Source: Dryococelus australis
Taxonomy: Eukaryota > Arthropoda > Insecta > Phasmatodea > Phasmatidae
NCBI GenBank assembly: GCA_029891345.1
Contig: CM057005.1
Location: 67,093,760 to 67,157,759, forward strand
Direction of reading: 5' to 3'
DNA: 64,000 nucleotides
The notes under the pieces were generated by a model. The model saw only the letters and a program-made list of their open reading frames with translations. It was not told the DNA's origin and searched no databases. Positions 40,456-52,112 of the stretch are shown in pieces. The first letter of the stretch is position 1. Every line of letters begins with the position of its first letter. Position numbers and translations under genes: made by a program.

Positions 40456-43385
40456 AAATTTCTTTGATGGAATATTTTTTGTGTATGGGTACACTTTATT
40501 TTCTTTCTTTTTGGGTGGGGGTAGGGGGTAGCAGGAGCTCTGACACGTCCTCACCCTTGGAGCTCTGGCAGTCGACTCACCAGAGTGGTGGGTTGGAATG
40601 TGTTGTACAGGTGTTGAGTGCAAGAGTGGGCTACGGGTAAATTTTCTAATTTTTCTCTAATTTTGTTGTGTTTGTAGGTATATTTGTGGTAGAAAGGCGA
40701 TTTTTACGAATATATTTAACACACAAGAGAAATTCAGAGTGTTCTACGTATGAATAAATTACATGCATCGAATCGCAAATTTCAAACGATTACATCAATA
40801 ATAAGTGCAATTACATTAGTCTTAAACATAATGTGGTTCTCGAGCTTCGAAATATAATTTACAAGAGATCTGAGTTCTTAGCAGTGTGGCCGCTCCCTGT
40901 CCAGAGTCATAAACCTTCAAGGTTAAAGTTCAACTTTTTTTTTCCAATAGTACCAACTACAGAAACTGAGATTTCAGAGGTTGGCGCCCTGAGTCCAACA
41001 AACTCCCTCAGAATGGAGTTTGGTTATATTATACCCTGGAGACAACCCAGGCGCCTGGCTTTTCACGAAGGGACCAGCCAAGGTCTGTCCTGGAGGGGAG
41101 GGCGGTTCAGGTCAACGATTTTTTCAACTGCCGAGACTATACAGGTCAAAATGTCTTCCTGGCTGTTTGAAATCTCTCAAGCAAAATATTTTGTTTTCTA
41201 CTTGATAAAAATTAATATTCACTTAGCAAGCTCTATTATGCAGGAAAATATACAGAAATTAAAAAATATATACAAAAGACTTATCAAATGTGAACAAATA
41301 TTTACAAAACAAGTTTTACTTCTCCATACCCACACTAACCTTTACCAAAAAATTCGATGGAAATATCTTTTGAAATAGAATATTTTTATCATATTTAAAT
41401 CATGATAGGATACATACACGGAAAATATCCGTATATGTTTAGCGTGAATATGATTATCAATATACGGATTAAGAAAATGAGCACATATATACTAAAATTA
41501 GATTGTAACACATATCTTGAACTTGACAAGGGATCAAGTTGAAAACTGCCTCTAAGCCAGAAACTTTAATTTACACTTTCACTGTTGCACAGCATTACCA
41601 CGGAGAAAACTTTCAGAGCTAGCAACCCAAGATTTTCGGCTACACTAACGTACAGGTAAATATGAAACAATATTTTTCAACTTTATTATTCTATGTTTCA
41701 ATTTTCATTTCAAACAAATACTATCCAACACTGAAATTTTGCTTTCCTACTATATAATTAACTCAATAAAAATAATAAGTAACACAGTTGAATTTCACTT
41801 TTCTAAAAGAAGTTATTCAATATGTTTTCTGATTTTGTGTAAAGTATGGCTGTGTTATTTTTTCACTATCTGACATCTGCATGTTGACTCTGCAACAGTT
41901 GTAATCTTGATGCTGTGAAGGAAAAATATTTTTATTTTAAAGGTTGTTTGAAAGTTCACAGTTTTATGGCAGCGGGGAAACATTGTGGTGTGTCGCCAAG
42001 AGGCCTTTCTACCTGCCCCTGAAAAGGTCTTTGTCTTTAACTTTCTTTAAATTTCCGAGTCCTTGTCCAACAGCCCAATAAAGTTCTCTCAAGATACTAA
42101 CCTGCTGTCTCGTTCTTTTGCAAAACTTCATTCATTCAGCTATTTTCGTTTCTCTCCAGCATTTTTGCAAGTTCTCCTCAGCTCTTCAGATTGTTTGTTT
42201 TATTACATTGAAATTGAAATGCTAGTTTTTTTCCTAATCAACTTGACATCAATCAACTCGTAAGATTATTATTTTCCAGTTACCAGGATTTTAATTCAAA
42301 GCAACACCGATACTTACGAAGTATTTGAATGATTACTAAGAATTTTTTTTTTTTTTGGTTAGGTAGTAAACACAAAGTAATGACACAGGGAATTTTTCAA
42401 ACTAATAATGACAACTCACACTATTCAAATTTAATATAGAAACAATTTACTATAAAATAATCTTTTCAAAATCAATCCTTAAGAGCTAACATATTTACAA
42501 CTAGTTTTAAACCAACATTGACACAGTAAAAGACATTTTCAATAACACTATGTTAAACAAATATAACAAGAAATTGCAATATACAAGACTCATCTTACAA
42601 ACTTAATTACCCTACAAATTTTTCAAAGCTATCTTATCAAGACATTTTATGATTTAAACTATCAAACATTTACTCAAAGTTATGTACATTTTAAACCTAC
42701 TACTACAAATACTACTACAGCTACCTCTACAACTACTACTCTACTACTACCACTGTTACAAAATTGTCTGATGCAGATTACAAGATAAAATAATATTTAC
42801 AAAAACAGGTTAAAATATTAAGAAGTAACTTAATCGCTATGGATGTACATTGATTATGTACAGCACATCACATCCAGAATATTTTCCAGACACACACGTC
42901 GAATGATTGGGGTAGAACACACACACACACACGCACTCACACATAGCACTTTGTATTCGTAGATTCTAATTAATTGTGTAATCCCACGCTGTAAATTTCT
43001 TCTTATTTGAGAAGAGAAGAAGAATAGTAGTAATCTTGTTAGGTAAACAGGGAGCAGCAGCATTGAATGGTGACACAATACGTAGTTGGTGTAACCAGCT
43101 GCGATGATGTTTGTAGACAGCTGTAGTCAGCTGTGAAGTTGGTCGTGGAACAGGAGGTGCGTGTGGTGACGGCATATGAATGTCATTGACAGTCGTGGTG
43201 TTGTAGATGACAAGACAGAATATATTATGACATTAAATATTTTTTTCCCCTCGATACTGCAGTTAGACATATATTATTTAATAACCTCTAGTAAGACATC
43301 AACTGATCTGTAGGTTTCTAATTGTATTAAAGCCTTATAGCAAAATTTTTTTATCTGTACATCGGAGTGAGTGAGGAGATTTTTA
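40456..43385. other. Long unassigned stretch
   Basis: Holds the longest open frame outside the Polintons (40833-41378, + strand, 181 codons without a standard ATG at its start). It shows no domain, and its middle contains CCTGG/CCAGG inverted words, so it is probably not a gene. An imperfect ACT-repeat tract occupies about 42700-42752 and a CA run about 42917-42935. No exon or mobile element recognised. Confidence 0.4.
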
Positions 43386-43452
43386 GCGGTTCTCGAAACC
43401 GGGGTCTTGAGAGCTGATGAGGGTGAAGCGAGACGAGCAATGAAGCAGCGTC
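43386..43452 (-). mobile_element. tRNA-SINE (type 1), 3' fragment
   Basis: The minus strand reads TCGCTTCACCCTCATCAGCT then CTCAAGACC, the conserved 3' body of the type 1 SINE. The 5' tRNA part is absent. Confidence 0.6.
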
Positions 43453-43757
43453 AGAATGTCAGCCTTCTTATCGCTAGGAAACTTGAATTACTTACCACCA
43501 GTGGCGAATAGCCTGTATTGAAACATATGGATGTCCCTATCCGCGCCAGGGTTACTCTTATCGTTAATTATCCGCGCATTATGTTAACCTGTCGGCGAAC
43601 GCGCTAGCCACTACCTCTTATTTGAGAGTAGATGATGAATTCTTCACTTAGGCTGGAGACTTGGAAATCAAATTACTTTTCATCACTGAATAAACATATC
43701 GAATTTGTGGAGGTAATTCAGTGGGCGGAAGCTGGAAATGTTAACTGCTAGTGGAGT

Positions 43758-43848
43758 AGATTGTGGAGCTGTGCGGAGAAGATTGCAGAGCCGTGCGGGG
43801 CAATTGCGGAGCTAATTGCAGAGCTAACTGAGGAACTAACTGAGGAGG
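43758..43848 (+). repeat. Short imperfect tandem repeat (about 12 bp unit)
   Basis: Successive units such as ATTGCAGAGCCG, AATTGCGGAGCTA, ATTGCAGAGCTA, ACTGAGGAACTA and ACTGAGGAGGTG. A frame open through it gives an AELIAELTEEL-like peptide by virtue of the repeat. Confidence 0.7.
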
Positions 43849-44924
43849 TGTTGCTATTTGCACAGAATCAGTGTTGCAAGTTTTACAGTGTCTATTTAAA
43901 GCATCACTCCGGGAAAATTGTTTCTGGCAGAATTAGCATTGGAACTAATTTTTTCAAGATTTCACTCCACAGCTCGTTCTTTCATGTCGATGCACGCTGC
44001 GCAGAGCTGTAAATTCTTTACTGCAGAAGCGACACAGCAAAGGCATCATTCCTTCCGTACTATTCCAATTTTTAATGAAACTGCTTATAAAAGGTTATAG
44101 GTAATTTTAGGAATTGCAAACGTGAGCAATAGTTAATTTCTGGGAATTGTAAATTTAACTAAATTGTTCGTTTTATAACTCAATACGTCTGAAACCGGTC
44201 TTTTCGCTAACGCTACAGAAAGTGAATATAATTATTTTTCTCTTACAGTAGTACAAGTCATAATATACGTAGATCGTGCTGAAAACAGAGAAAAATAACC
44301 ACACTTTATTCACTTACCTGTAAATAAAATTTGTGTTACTAGCATAAAAAATTGTATTATTTTATATAAATAAAATTATTTTTAAGTGAACCTTAATTTA
44401 TTTAGGAAAATCAGTCGACTATAGCGACGTGTTTTTACAAAACATACGGGTACGAGGCTTTCTAAAGGTTCATGTAGAAAGCCATTTAGCGTATAGCCGA
44501 AAATTGAGTGTGTTTGGGGAGCGAGCGAAACACTGGTCTCAAGAGCTGATGAGGGGAAAGCGGACACGTTTTGCTATAAATAGGGAAATTTTGCGAATTC
44601 ATTTTGGGACAAAATAGACGTCAAAAACATATACAGTGAAGTCACCTTCGCAATTGGATCACAGTTTATTAGACCCGCCCTGCACGCCTCTGAGCCAATA
44701 ACAAACTTGCAAGGAAACACCCTGCGAATCCCATAACTGCCAGATGTGAGACAACAGCCAATGAACATGCAGCTGAGGCTCCAGTATGCACAGGACTGAG
44801 GAGTCTAGCCTACAGGTCATTGAACTCGCGAAATTTTCGTATCACTACCTATTACTGTTGGTTCCAAAGGGTAGTGGACCTTCTTTTGCTGTTATTACCG
44901 TTGAGTTGAGTTGTTGAGAGATTT
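43849..44924. other. Unassigned stretch with a weak SINE relic
   Basis: Around 44540-44570 the minus strand reads CCTCATCAGCTCTTGAGACC, a probable relic of the type 1 SINE 3' body. No gene recognised. Confidence 0.4.
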
Positions 44925-45005
44925 AGGCGTCTCTTAACAACGCGATCTTGAGAACCGACGAGGGTGTAATGAGGTGAGAATGGAGCAGCGCCGGAATGCA
45001 AGGGT
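44925..45005 (-). mobile_element. tRNA-SINE (type 1), 3' fragment
   Basis: The minus strand reads CATTCCGGCGCTGCTCCATT, then CCTCGTCGGTTCTCAAGATC and GTTGTTAAGAG. It matches the full copy at 45601-45833 closely over its last 80 bp. Confidence 0.75.
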
Positions 45006-45591
45006 AAGTAGTTTCGTCTACAGTAAGAAATGTGTGTAACAGTAATGCGTTCTATTTTATACCCTTAATTTTCGGATTGGCTGAATTTTCGTTCATCTGG
45101 ATGACGTTCGGTGCCAGTTAGTCCAGACAGGCGAGGTACTAGAACGTTATTTTTTTAACCCTGGGATGGACTTCATGCACTCCACGGTGCATATCGTCCT
45201 GTGCATTGTCCTGTATCCCACGGATAGAGGAAAGGCGAAATTACATAAGTAGGAAAGCGATGCAGTCAGCAGACTGCGGAGCCTTGGACTTTACACATGG
45301 CTGCAATTTTAGCTCTATTAATTTTTTTTTTTCCCCGCCGTGCCTCTGTCGAGCATGACGTAACTAAGTAAACAGGCAGCAAAGAGAGCGCCCACAAGTG
45401 ATAGACCTTTTTTATTTTGTTCGCCTTGACCTGCTACCGACTGACTGTTGCAGTTGCACGGATACTCTCGCGTCATGCCCATGATGTCACAGGCGACACT
45501 TCACTTCAGACTTCCGCTGTTGTAGAACTCTCGAGTTGATACGGTAGTCCAGCGGTAGACCCAACGTCCCTTACAGATAGGGCCACCTGTT
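45006..45591. other. Unassigned stretch
   Basis: No gene or repeat recognised beyond a T-run near 45325. Confidence 0.4.
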
Positions 45592-45600
45592 TTTTCGCGA

Positions 45601-45833
45601 GGGGCCACGGTGGCTGAGCAGCTAGCGTGCTCGCCTCCCACCAAGGCGAACCGAGCTCAATCCCCGGCCGGGTCACCGGATTTTCGCCGGACGATGCCGC
45701 TTGTCGGCGGGTTTTCTCAGGGATCTCCCGTTTCCCCCGCCCCTTCATTCCGGCGCTGCTCCATATTCACTTCAATCACCCTCATCGGCTCTCAAGACCT
45801 CGTTGTTAAGAGCCGCCCAAAGCTCTTCACTCC
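45601..45833 (+). mobile_element. tRNA-derived SINE (type 1), full length, 9-bp target duplication
   Basis: Starts GGGGCCACGGTGGCTGAGCA (A-box region). It has a B-box-like GAGCTCAATCCCC, a conserved CCGGACGATGCCGCTTGTCG body and ends GCCCAAAGCTCTTCACTCC. Flanked by TTTTCGCGA at 45592-45600 and 45834-45842. It is the best preserved copy in the window and ends without a poly-A tail. Confidence 0.9.
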
Positions 45834-45842
45834 TTTTCGCGA

Positions 45843-46529
45843 TAAACAGCGAGTGAATATCTCAGGACAAGCTGTGTTCCAAAACACTTTAGTTCAGCAC
45901 TACTTTCGTGATTGGATAATATCAATTGTCACGCGTTTTAACTTTCTACATATTCTGTACCAAACCGCTGACACATGTGATCGGACTGTTCACACAGTCG
46001 GTAAAAGATCCTTATTGGTTCGTGAGACCTCCAATAAAAGTTACGAAATGTTATGTTATTATTAATCCTGCCAAATTATATTCGTGGTGAACACAAAATT
46101 ATTTGGTGATACTCATTAAACTTTTGTGACAACAAATAAAAATGATATTGTGTTGACTACAAAAAAAATGGCAGGGTGCCTTCCCTACAAAATGTTTTTC
46201 TCCGTTGGGACGTGGCACACGAATTGTTTAGCAATGTTTATAAGCCAAAATAACGCACATCAATTTTTTGTTTAGTCTTTGGCCTCAAAATAACGTGAAT
46301 TTTTGAATGCATTTATTTACATGTACGGCGTTTTTTTTTTTTTTGTATGGTGAAAGTTCACTTCACTGAGCCACACTTGCTTTCATTCGCCACCGCCCTT
46401 TACAAGAAGTTGTAGCGGTGTTAGAAGAGATTCGTTATTCTACCGCCGAGCTTTCATTATTGCCACGAGAGGCCCTCGAAGCAAGCCGAACAAACTATAG
46501 GCTGGCGGGAAGAAACAGACTAACGTATA
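45843..46529. other. Unassigned stretch
   Basis: AT-rich, no gene or repeat recognised. Confidence 0.4.
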
Positions 46530-46530
46530 T

Positions 46531-47396
46531 GGGCTGTTCACGGTAAATTAAGCGCTTTTGAAAGCCTCGCTTAATATTTACTAGTGTACATTATTCTTCC
46601 ACCACATATAACATTGATATTGCTACGAGACTGATCACTTTATTCATGCATCAGTCAGGTGAAATTTAAAATTATTAGGAAAGTAAATATTCTACGAATT
46701 TGTTAATTCTTACACTTCCATATGCATTAAGCAAAAACAAAGCACAAGAAATAGTGTCAGTATTAACAAATGTTTCATTAACACCTTTAATTAAACTTTA
46801 AATCGGAGAACTACTTTTCCTCCATCGTTTAAGGCTGTTCGCGATAAAGTGAATTTTTCAAATCATTCTTAGGAAAATGTCACTGCTCCTACTTGCATAT
46901 GTTTTAACGGGCACACTGAGTGGCATGTACCCATTAAAGTTGGTAACGATGGATGCAAAGTAGTTCCATATCTTAACGTCGAATAAAAAGTGTTAAGTCA
47001 CAGAACTACTTTTACTCCATCGTTTAAGGCAAATTGTTACCTAAGTTAAATTAAAAGTGTTAGGGAAAGATTAGTGAAAACGGGCATTATTTCTTGTGCT
47101 TTGTTTTTGCTAAATGCATATGGCATTGTAAGAATTAACAAATTCGTAGAATATTTACTTTTCTAATAATTACAAAGTCCTTTCGCTTCCAGTTTTTTAA
47201 TGCATCGAAGTATAAAAATTACCAGGTTTCTAAAATATTTTCTTTTCCAATAATCTCACAGTTTCGCCTGACCGAAGCATGAATAAAGTGATGAGGCCCA
47301 AGGCAATGTTAATTTCACATAAGGCGGAAGAATATACAACGTGCATACAAGTAGATATCGAGAGGGGCTTTCAAAAGTGCTCATTTCACAGTGATA
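46531..47396. mobile_element. Rearranged cluster of MITE family A pieces
   Basis: Begins as an inverted-orientation copy (GGGCTGTTCACGGTAAATTA) that stops at CTCCATCGTTT. At once a forward copy begins (AAGGCTGTTCGCGATAAAGT). Within it, a segment at about 47085-47172 is the inverted duplicate of about 46668-46757, sharing its private variants (TTCTTGTGCTTTG, GAATTAACAAATTCGTAG). GAACTACTTTT-CTCCATCGTTTAAGGC recurs at 46807 and 47003. The cluster ends at about 47396 without the usual terminus. Confidence 0.75.
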
Positions 47397-47411
47397 TTCA
47401 ACTCTGGTTAC

Positions 47412-47640
47412 AGGGACCACCCTGGTGGTGCAGTGCTGAGACTGCTCGCCTCACATCAAGGCGAACCGGGTTCGATTCACAACGGGAGGAGGGTGTGTCA
47501 CCCGCATTTTCGTACGTCGGCAACGTGGAGGACGTTGCTAGTTTTCTCGGAGTACTCCCATTTTCCCTGTCCTTTATATTCCGTCGCTGCTACGCCTTCA
47601 TATCATTTCGCTCGAGACCTCGCTTTTAAGCGCTGGCCAA
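47412..47640 (+). mobile_element. tRNA-derived SINE, variant of type 1
   Basis: GGGACCACCCTGGTGGTGCA, then CTCGCCTCACATCAAGGCGA, B box GGGTTCGATTC, body CGTCGGCAACGTGGAGGACG and end CTCGAGACCTCGCTTTTAAG. It has the same architecture as type 1 but a different body, so it is a subfamily. It follows the truncated end of a family A MITE and runs into a CA microsatellite. Confidence 0.7.
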
Positions 47641-47648
47641 AACTTCTT

Positions 47649-47649
<1 letters not shown>

Positions 47650-47694
<45 letters not shown>
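47650..47694 (+). repeat. (CA)n microsatellite
   Basis: 45 bp of pure CA starting 10 bp after the SINE, possibly grown from its tail. Confidence 0.95.
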
Positions 47695-47698
<4 letters not shown>

Positions 47699-47949
47699 TA
47701 AATGTCTGTGAGAACATTTCTCGCCTACTGGCCTGAATAAGCTCCGCCCACTGACCGCAACTGAGAATGAAAAAACCCCACGAATCCCAGTACCTCCTGT
47801 CTAGTCCATCCTCTTTCACTATCGTTACGGAAACTACGTCACGTCCTGGGAGATTGCGGTGTTGATAAATCGTCATTTCCCTTGCGACATTAAAGCTCTG
47901 ATTCGTGAAAGCGCAAGGCACGACTGACCGATCAAGCGTTGCCAGTAGC

Positions 47950-48020
47950 TCGTGCCGATTGGCTGAGAGGCGGTCACGTGGTACTTCACCGCCATTTTCC
48001 ATCTCGCCGAGTAAGGACGC
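47950..48020 (+). promoter_or_regulatory. Promoter-like motif cluster
   Basis: Within 60 bp lie GATTGGC (inverted CCAAT box), GGTCACGTGG (E-box) and CACCGCCATTTTCC (YY1-like, typical near the start of housekeeping genes), followed by moderately GC-rich sequence. No downstream coding exon was identified, so this is suggestive only. Confidence 0.25.
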
Positions 48021-48316
48021 GCTGTTTTATTGCCACTAAATCTGGCGGATTTGTGCAAGTACGGATGCAGTATTAGCCTGGAAGAGTAACATAAATGCGC
48101 TATTTACTGCCCTGCGGCAACTAAATGCTGATGGAATAACAGCGTGCTGTGCGACAATGTCGGCTTCGAACACCTAACCTAACAAGATGTACATCAGTAT
48201 TGAATGAAAATATTCAGAGAAGCAGCGAAAAGTACGAAAATATAGGTACTTTTTCCTTTAACCTACCTCTTTCCCCCCTCGTATTGGAACCTGGCCGTAA
48301 TTGTCACTGATCGGCT

Positions 48317-48549
48317 GTAGTAGTGGCGGGCAGGTTCTGGACCACATTTGATAAATTGGATTATCGATTTTATTGATTGAATTAATTATGCCAATTAAAC
48401 TGATTGGATTAATCTGCTAAAATGAATTAAGATAATCTTAATATGATCAAATTGATCGGATGAAATAAATTTGATAAATTAATCTAATCAATAAAATCGA
48501 TAATCCAATTAATCGTAAGTGCTCCAGAACCCCCCCTGCCCTACTACTG
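48317..48549. mobile_element. Inverted-repeat element, family D (full copy)
   Basis: The left arm holds GTAGTGGCGGGCAGGTTCTG, then AATTGGATTATCGATTTTAT. The right arm, inverted, holds GTAGGGCAGGGGGGGTTCTG, then the same AATTGGATTATCGATTTTAT. Arms are about 75 bp of a 233-bp element, with TA at both ends. Almost a fold-back structure. Confidence 0.8.
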
Positions 48550-49861
48550 TACGCATTGTCACTTAGATTATGTTTGTCAGTTGGCCGGAATTGTCACTGT
48601 CCGGACACCGAATCAGTCGGCACATTATCAAAGTGTCATGGTTGTTTACTGTGAGGGCATAATGTTTCCTTTGCTGTATGTGCGGAGTGCAATCGATGAA
48701 AGACTAAACTTTATCCATTCCGAGGTGGCAGCAGAGATTAACATTGCCAGTAGCCAACTCAAAGCCATTGGCTTGCTAACGAACTCGCATCACGATTGCG
48801 GTAAAAAAAAAAAAAAAATAGTTCAGATAGTATTTTGCAATTTTAGTAAAGTTCAACCACAATAATTAAAATTTTTCTTTGCTTTCTTAAATACTCTATA
48901 GCAGTATATTACTATAGGAGCACGCAGGGGTAAAATCCCTGCAGTCTGAAAATACTTTAATTCATTGCTTTAGTTTCGAAGCAAAAACCGCGGAAAATTG
49001 CCCGTGTTGTGCAAGATGGCGAACACTGTTGTGACTGGCTACACAATAAGCACCTTCAAAGCGCACGAACATGCGAATTTATAGAAGCTGTCACCTTGGA
49101 ATGGACAGAGTATAGTGCTGTGCCCGCACTTGCATTTTTATAAAATTATTTTCCTCTTTTGTAAGCGTATACACGATTGAGCACTTTCAGGAGAACTACG
49201 TAAAATACAAGTATCTGTTCATTTCAGAGCCTGTGGATCGCCCTTACCATTGTCGCCAGCGCATGCGTGTAGGCGGCGCGCTTTCAACCGTCATTTTTCC
49301 AACATATGTAGGATTGCTACCGAACAGGACAACCTGAACTAATGTAGGATTGTAAGCGAATACGTGTTTTTACAGTTTAAACGAAACTAATCTACGCCTA
49401 ATTTATAATAATAGTTGAATGAGTGTTGTCACAGTTTAAAATAACCCAGAACGATAGGTGAATGTGTGTGCCTTTTTGAAAAGCGCTCGTATTTTGTACG
49501 ATTACGCTATATGTAAATCTAACGTCACCGTAGATCCGAATGACCTCATGCATGTGTCGCTCAAGTGAAACGACGTAAGTTTTAGGAACGTAAATATGCT
49601 ACTTATGTGCTAGTTTATACGTTTATGTACATAAAAAATGTAATTAAATAAAAAAACATTCACTATCTACACATTTAAAAGTCTTACTTTGAATACGACG
49701 TTAAGGGAATAGCCGCATCTAGGCTACATCGTTGCCAATTTTACTGGGGGCACGTCACACAGTGTGTCCATTAAAATAAAACACAGTTCAAAGAGCACTT
49801 AAGTTTTCAAAAGTTGTTTCTGTAAATGTTTTAGTAACTGTAAACCAGTCCATAACTGAAA
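48550..49861. other. Unassigned stretch
   Basis: Open frame 48581-48865 (+) shows no recognisable domain. A decayed family A segment may lie at about 49535-49790 (GACCTCATGCATGTGTCGCT, then ATACGACGTTAAGGGAATAG and a CATTAAAAT end). No gene recognised. Confidence 0.4.
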
Positions 49862-50284
49862 AGGCTGTTCACGGTAAACTGATCACTCTTGAAAGCCCTG
49901 CTTAAGATCTACTTGTATGCACGTTGTGTATTCTTCCGCCTTATGTAAAAATAACACTGCCGCGGGCCTCATCACTTTATTCTTACGTCGATCAAGTGAA
50001 ACTGTGAAATTATTAGACAAGTAAATATTTTACAAATTTGCTAATTTTTACACTTAAAAAAACCAGAAAGCGAAAGAAATAATTTATCACATATTGTTAC
50101 CTAACACTTTGGATTCTACACGTTAGGATATGGAACTACTCCCCCCACCCCACCCCCTCGTCGCGAGTCGCGAACTTTACTGGACGCATGTCACTCAGTG
50201 CTCCCGTTAAAATATATGCAGGTGGGAGCAGTAACTTCTTTGTACGGTTGATTTCAAAAGTCCTCACTTTATAGTGAACAGCGT
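49862..50284. mobile_element. MITE family A (copy A10, inverted orientation)
   Basis: AGGCTGTTCACGGTAAACTG at the left, TATAGTGAACAGCG at the right, full interior. A C/A-rich expansion (CCCCCCACCCCACCCCC) has grown at about 50142-50158. Confidence 0.85.
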
Positions 50285-52055
50285 TTATAGTGCTTTGGTT
50301 CGTAGCAGTGCCTACAATATCTGGCGAACTCCGCGCCAGAGGTTGTTAAGGTCCCCGCCTACGTGTCGCGTTATACAGAATGTTAGAAATTCACGTTTTC
50401 CTGCGAAGCTAGTAAACGTGCGTCCAATGCACTCATCTAAGAAATGAACACACACCTCAGACGAGGATGTTGAGTACTTTCAAGAAGTCACGCACATTAG
50501 AAACATCATTTTTGAGTACTCCAAAATGGCTAAACAACGGCTTTTCCGAAGCGCTGTATCTCAAAATATATCAGAAACACGCAAAACTACTCAAGGACCC
50601 TACTCACAGATACTCCAGAATGTAATGCAAGTTTACACAAACATGGTCTTTGGAAAATTACACAATGAAATATGTAGCCTACAACTACACTGATATCGAG
50701 TGTTTACACAACAACCATTTAGCAGTAGAAATACTTAGTTTAAGATTTTTTGTGGTACAGGTTGTATGTTTTTACACGTACTTCAAAACGTGAAAATTAA
50801 CGCCAACATTATGTTTATTAAAGCATGTATTTTCACCAAAGATTTGTAGTACTCTCTGGATTCTTAAGAACGTTAATGGGAAATTACACGTACTGTAGCT
50901 GTTTTTACAAATCGCACAACAAAAAAGTAACATTACCAAACATTTGTATGTGCTGATTTACACACTCATGTGGTAACTTGCGAAACATTTCGTAGAGTTG
51001 CAGCAGGAAATCGAGGTCATCAAGAGCGCCAGTTTCAGGGTACTTTCCTTATGGAGACATTTATTGCAACATGACTGACTCGACGTAACTGCTGAACCGG
51101 AAGTATCCTGTCGCGAAATGAATTCACATTCTTTTGCTATTTACTGATAAAGACCACTAATATTAAGCGAATGAACGCCGAAGCCATTAGTATTTTCCTT
51201 ATACGTCATCAAATAGAATATTCTCGTGGGCACGTTAAAAACAGTGGGTTAAATAGCAGGCTTGCGTGACATAACCCGCCAAACTAGGCTGCTAACTATT
51301 AAACGTCTTGACCGCTGTAATTAGTGTGAAACTTCTTTGTTTTCTTTTTAAACAATACAATGAGCACTCCGACAAAGCTGTAGTTGGCTTTCTGCCAAGA
51401 ACAGATGCAGGGATTTTTCCCCAATTACGTGTCAAAAAAGAAAGGTCATTGTCGTTCGACTATTGCTCTGTCACGTGATAATGGTGTCGACCAAGGTTCA
51501 AAAGCAGTGCGTGACTGCACTGTGGGTAATTTTCTCAAGTCGCTTTACGTATACATTTCATGCGAACGTTCAGTTCGAGATACTAGGCCGAGCCATTTCC
51601 ATGGTTATTCCGTGATGACCCCAATAAGTCGACTGGGATACAAATTAGGATAAAGTTTATCGCTATTATTATTACAATGGATAAAGAAGCAAGTATCCAT
51701 TCTGTAAAACAACAGCAGTGACATACGCTATCGCGATGTCAGATTATTGGCTTCTGTAGCTTAGTAAAATTTTCAAAAGATGTTTATTTTTAAATACTCT
51801 TTAACACATGAAATTCAAAATTTTGCCGCTCTCTCTCCCTGATAGCTTAAGTTATTAATAGATAATGTGTAATAAACATTCTCTAAATTTAAAAAAATTA
51901 ACGCTTGCGAGATATTTCAATTAATGCTATTTATTTGTTCTGACTCTGTCCTTTATAATTACGTTATTTACACAGTAAAAAACTATATTCAGTTAAGACT
52001 ATGTTTTAAAATATTCACAAACTCTCCGTACCTACGAAGTCAATGTGGTGTATCG
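50285..52055. other. Unassigned stretch
   Basis: No gene, repeat or splice pattern recognised. Confidence 0.4.
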
Positions 52056-52112
52056 GTTAACGCACTCGTCTAGAAATCCAAGGTACGTTGGTTCGGGACC
52101 ATCTCGCTCCAA
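52056..52112 (+). other. tRNA-Ser-like fragment (pseudo-tRNA or SINE head)
   Basis: GTGGTGTATCGGTTAACGCA resembles a tRNA D-arm/A box, GTCTAGAAATCC an anticodon arm (AGA, serine) and GTTGGTTCGGGACC a T-arm/B box. The acceptor ends do not pair and no variable arm is clear. It is a relic, probably of a SINE. Confidence 0.45.

Noticed and set aside
40833-41378. Longest open frame outside the Polintons (181 codons, + strand)
   Set aside because: It has no ATG at its start, no domain and low-complexity ends, and contains inverted CCTGG words. A frame of this length can arise by chance in 64 kb.
45610-46065. Open frame of 151 codons
   Set aside because: It lies mostly inside the type 1 SINE; the same peptide words recur in the other SINE copies (for example at 1774-1983).
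52056-52112. Functional tRNA-Ser gene
   Set aside because: A and B boxes and an AGA anticodon arm are suggestive, but the acceptor stem does not pair and the long variable arm of tRNA-Ser is missing.
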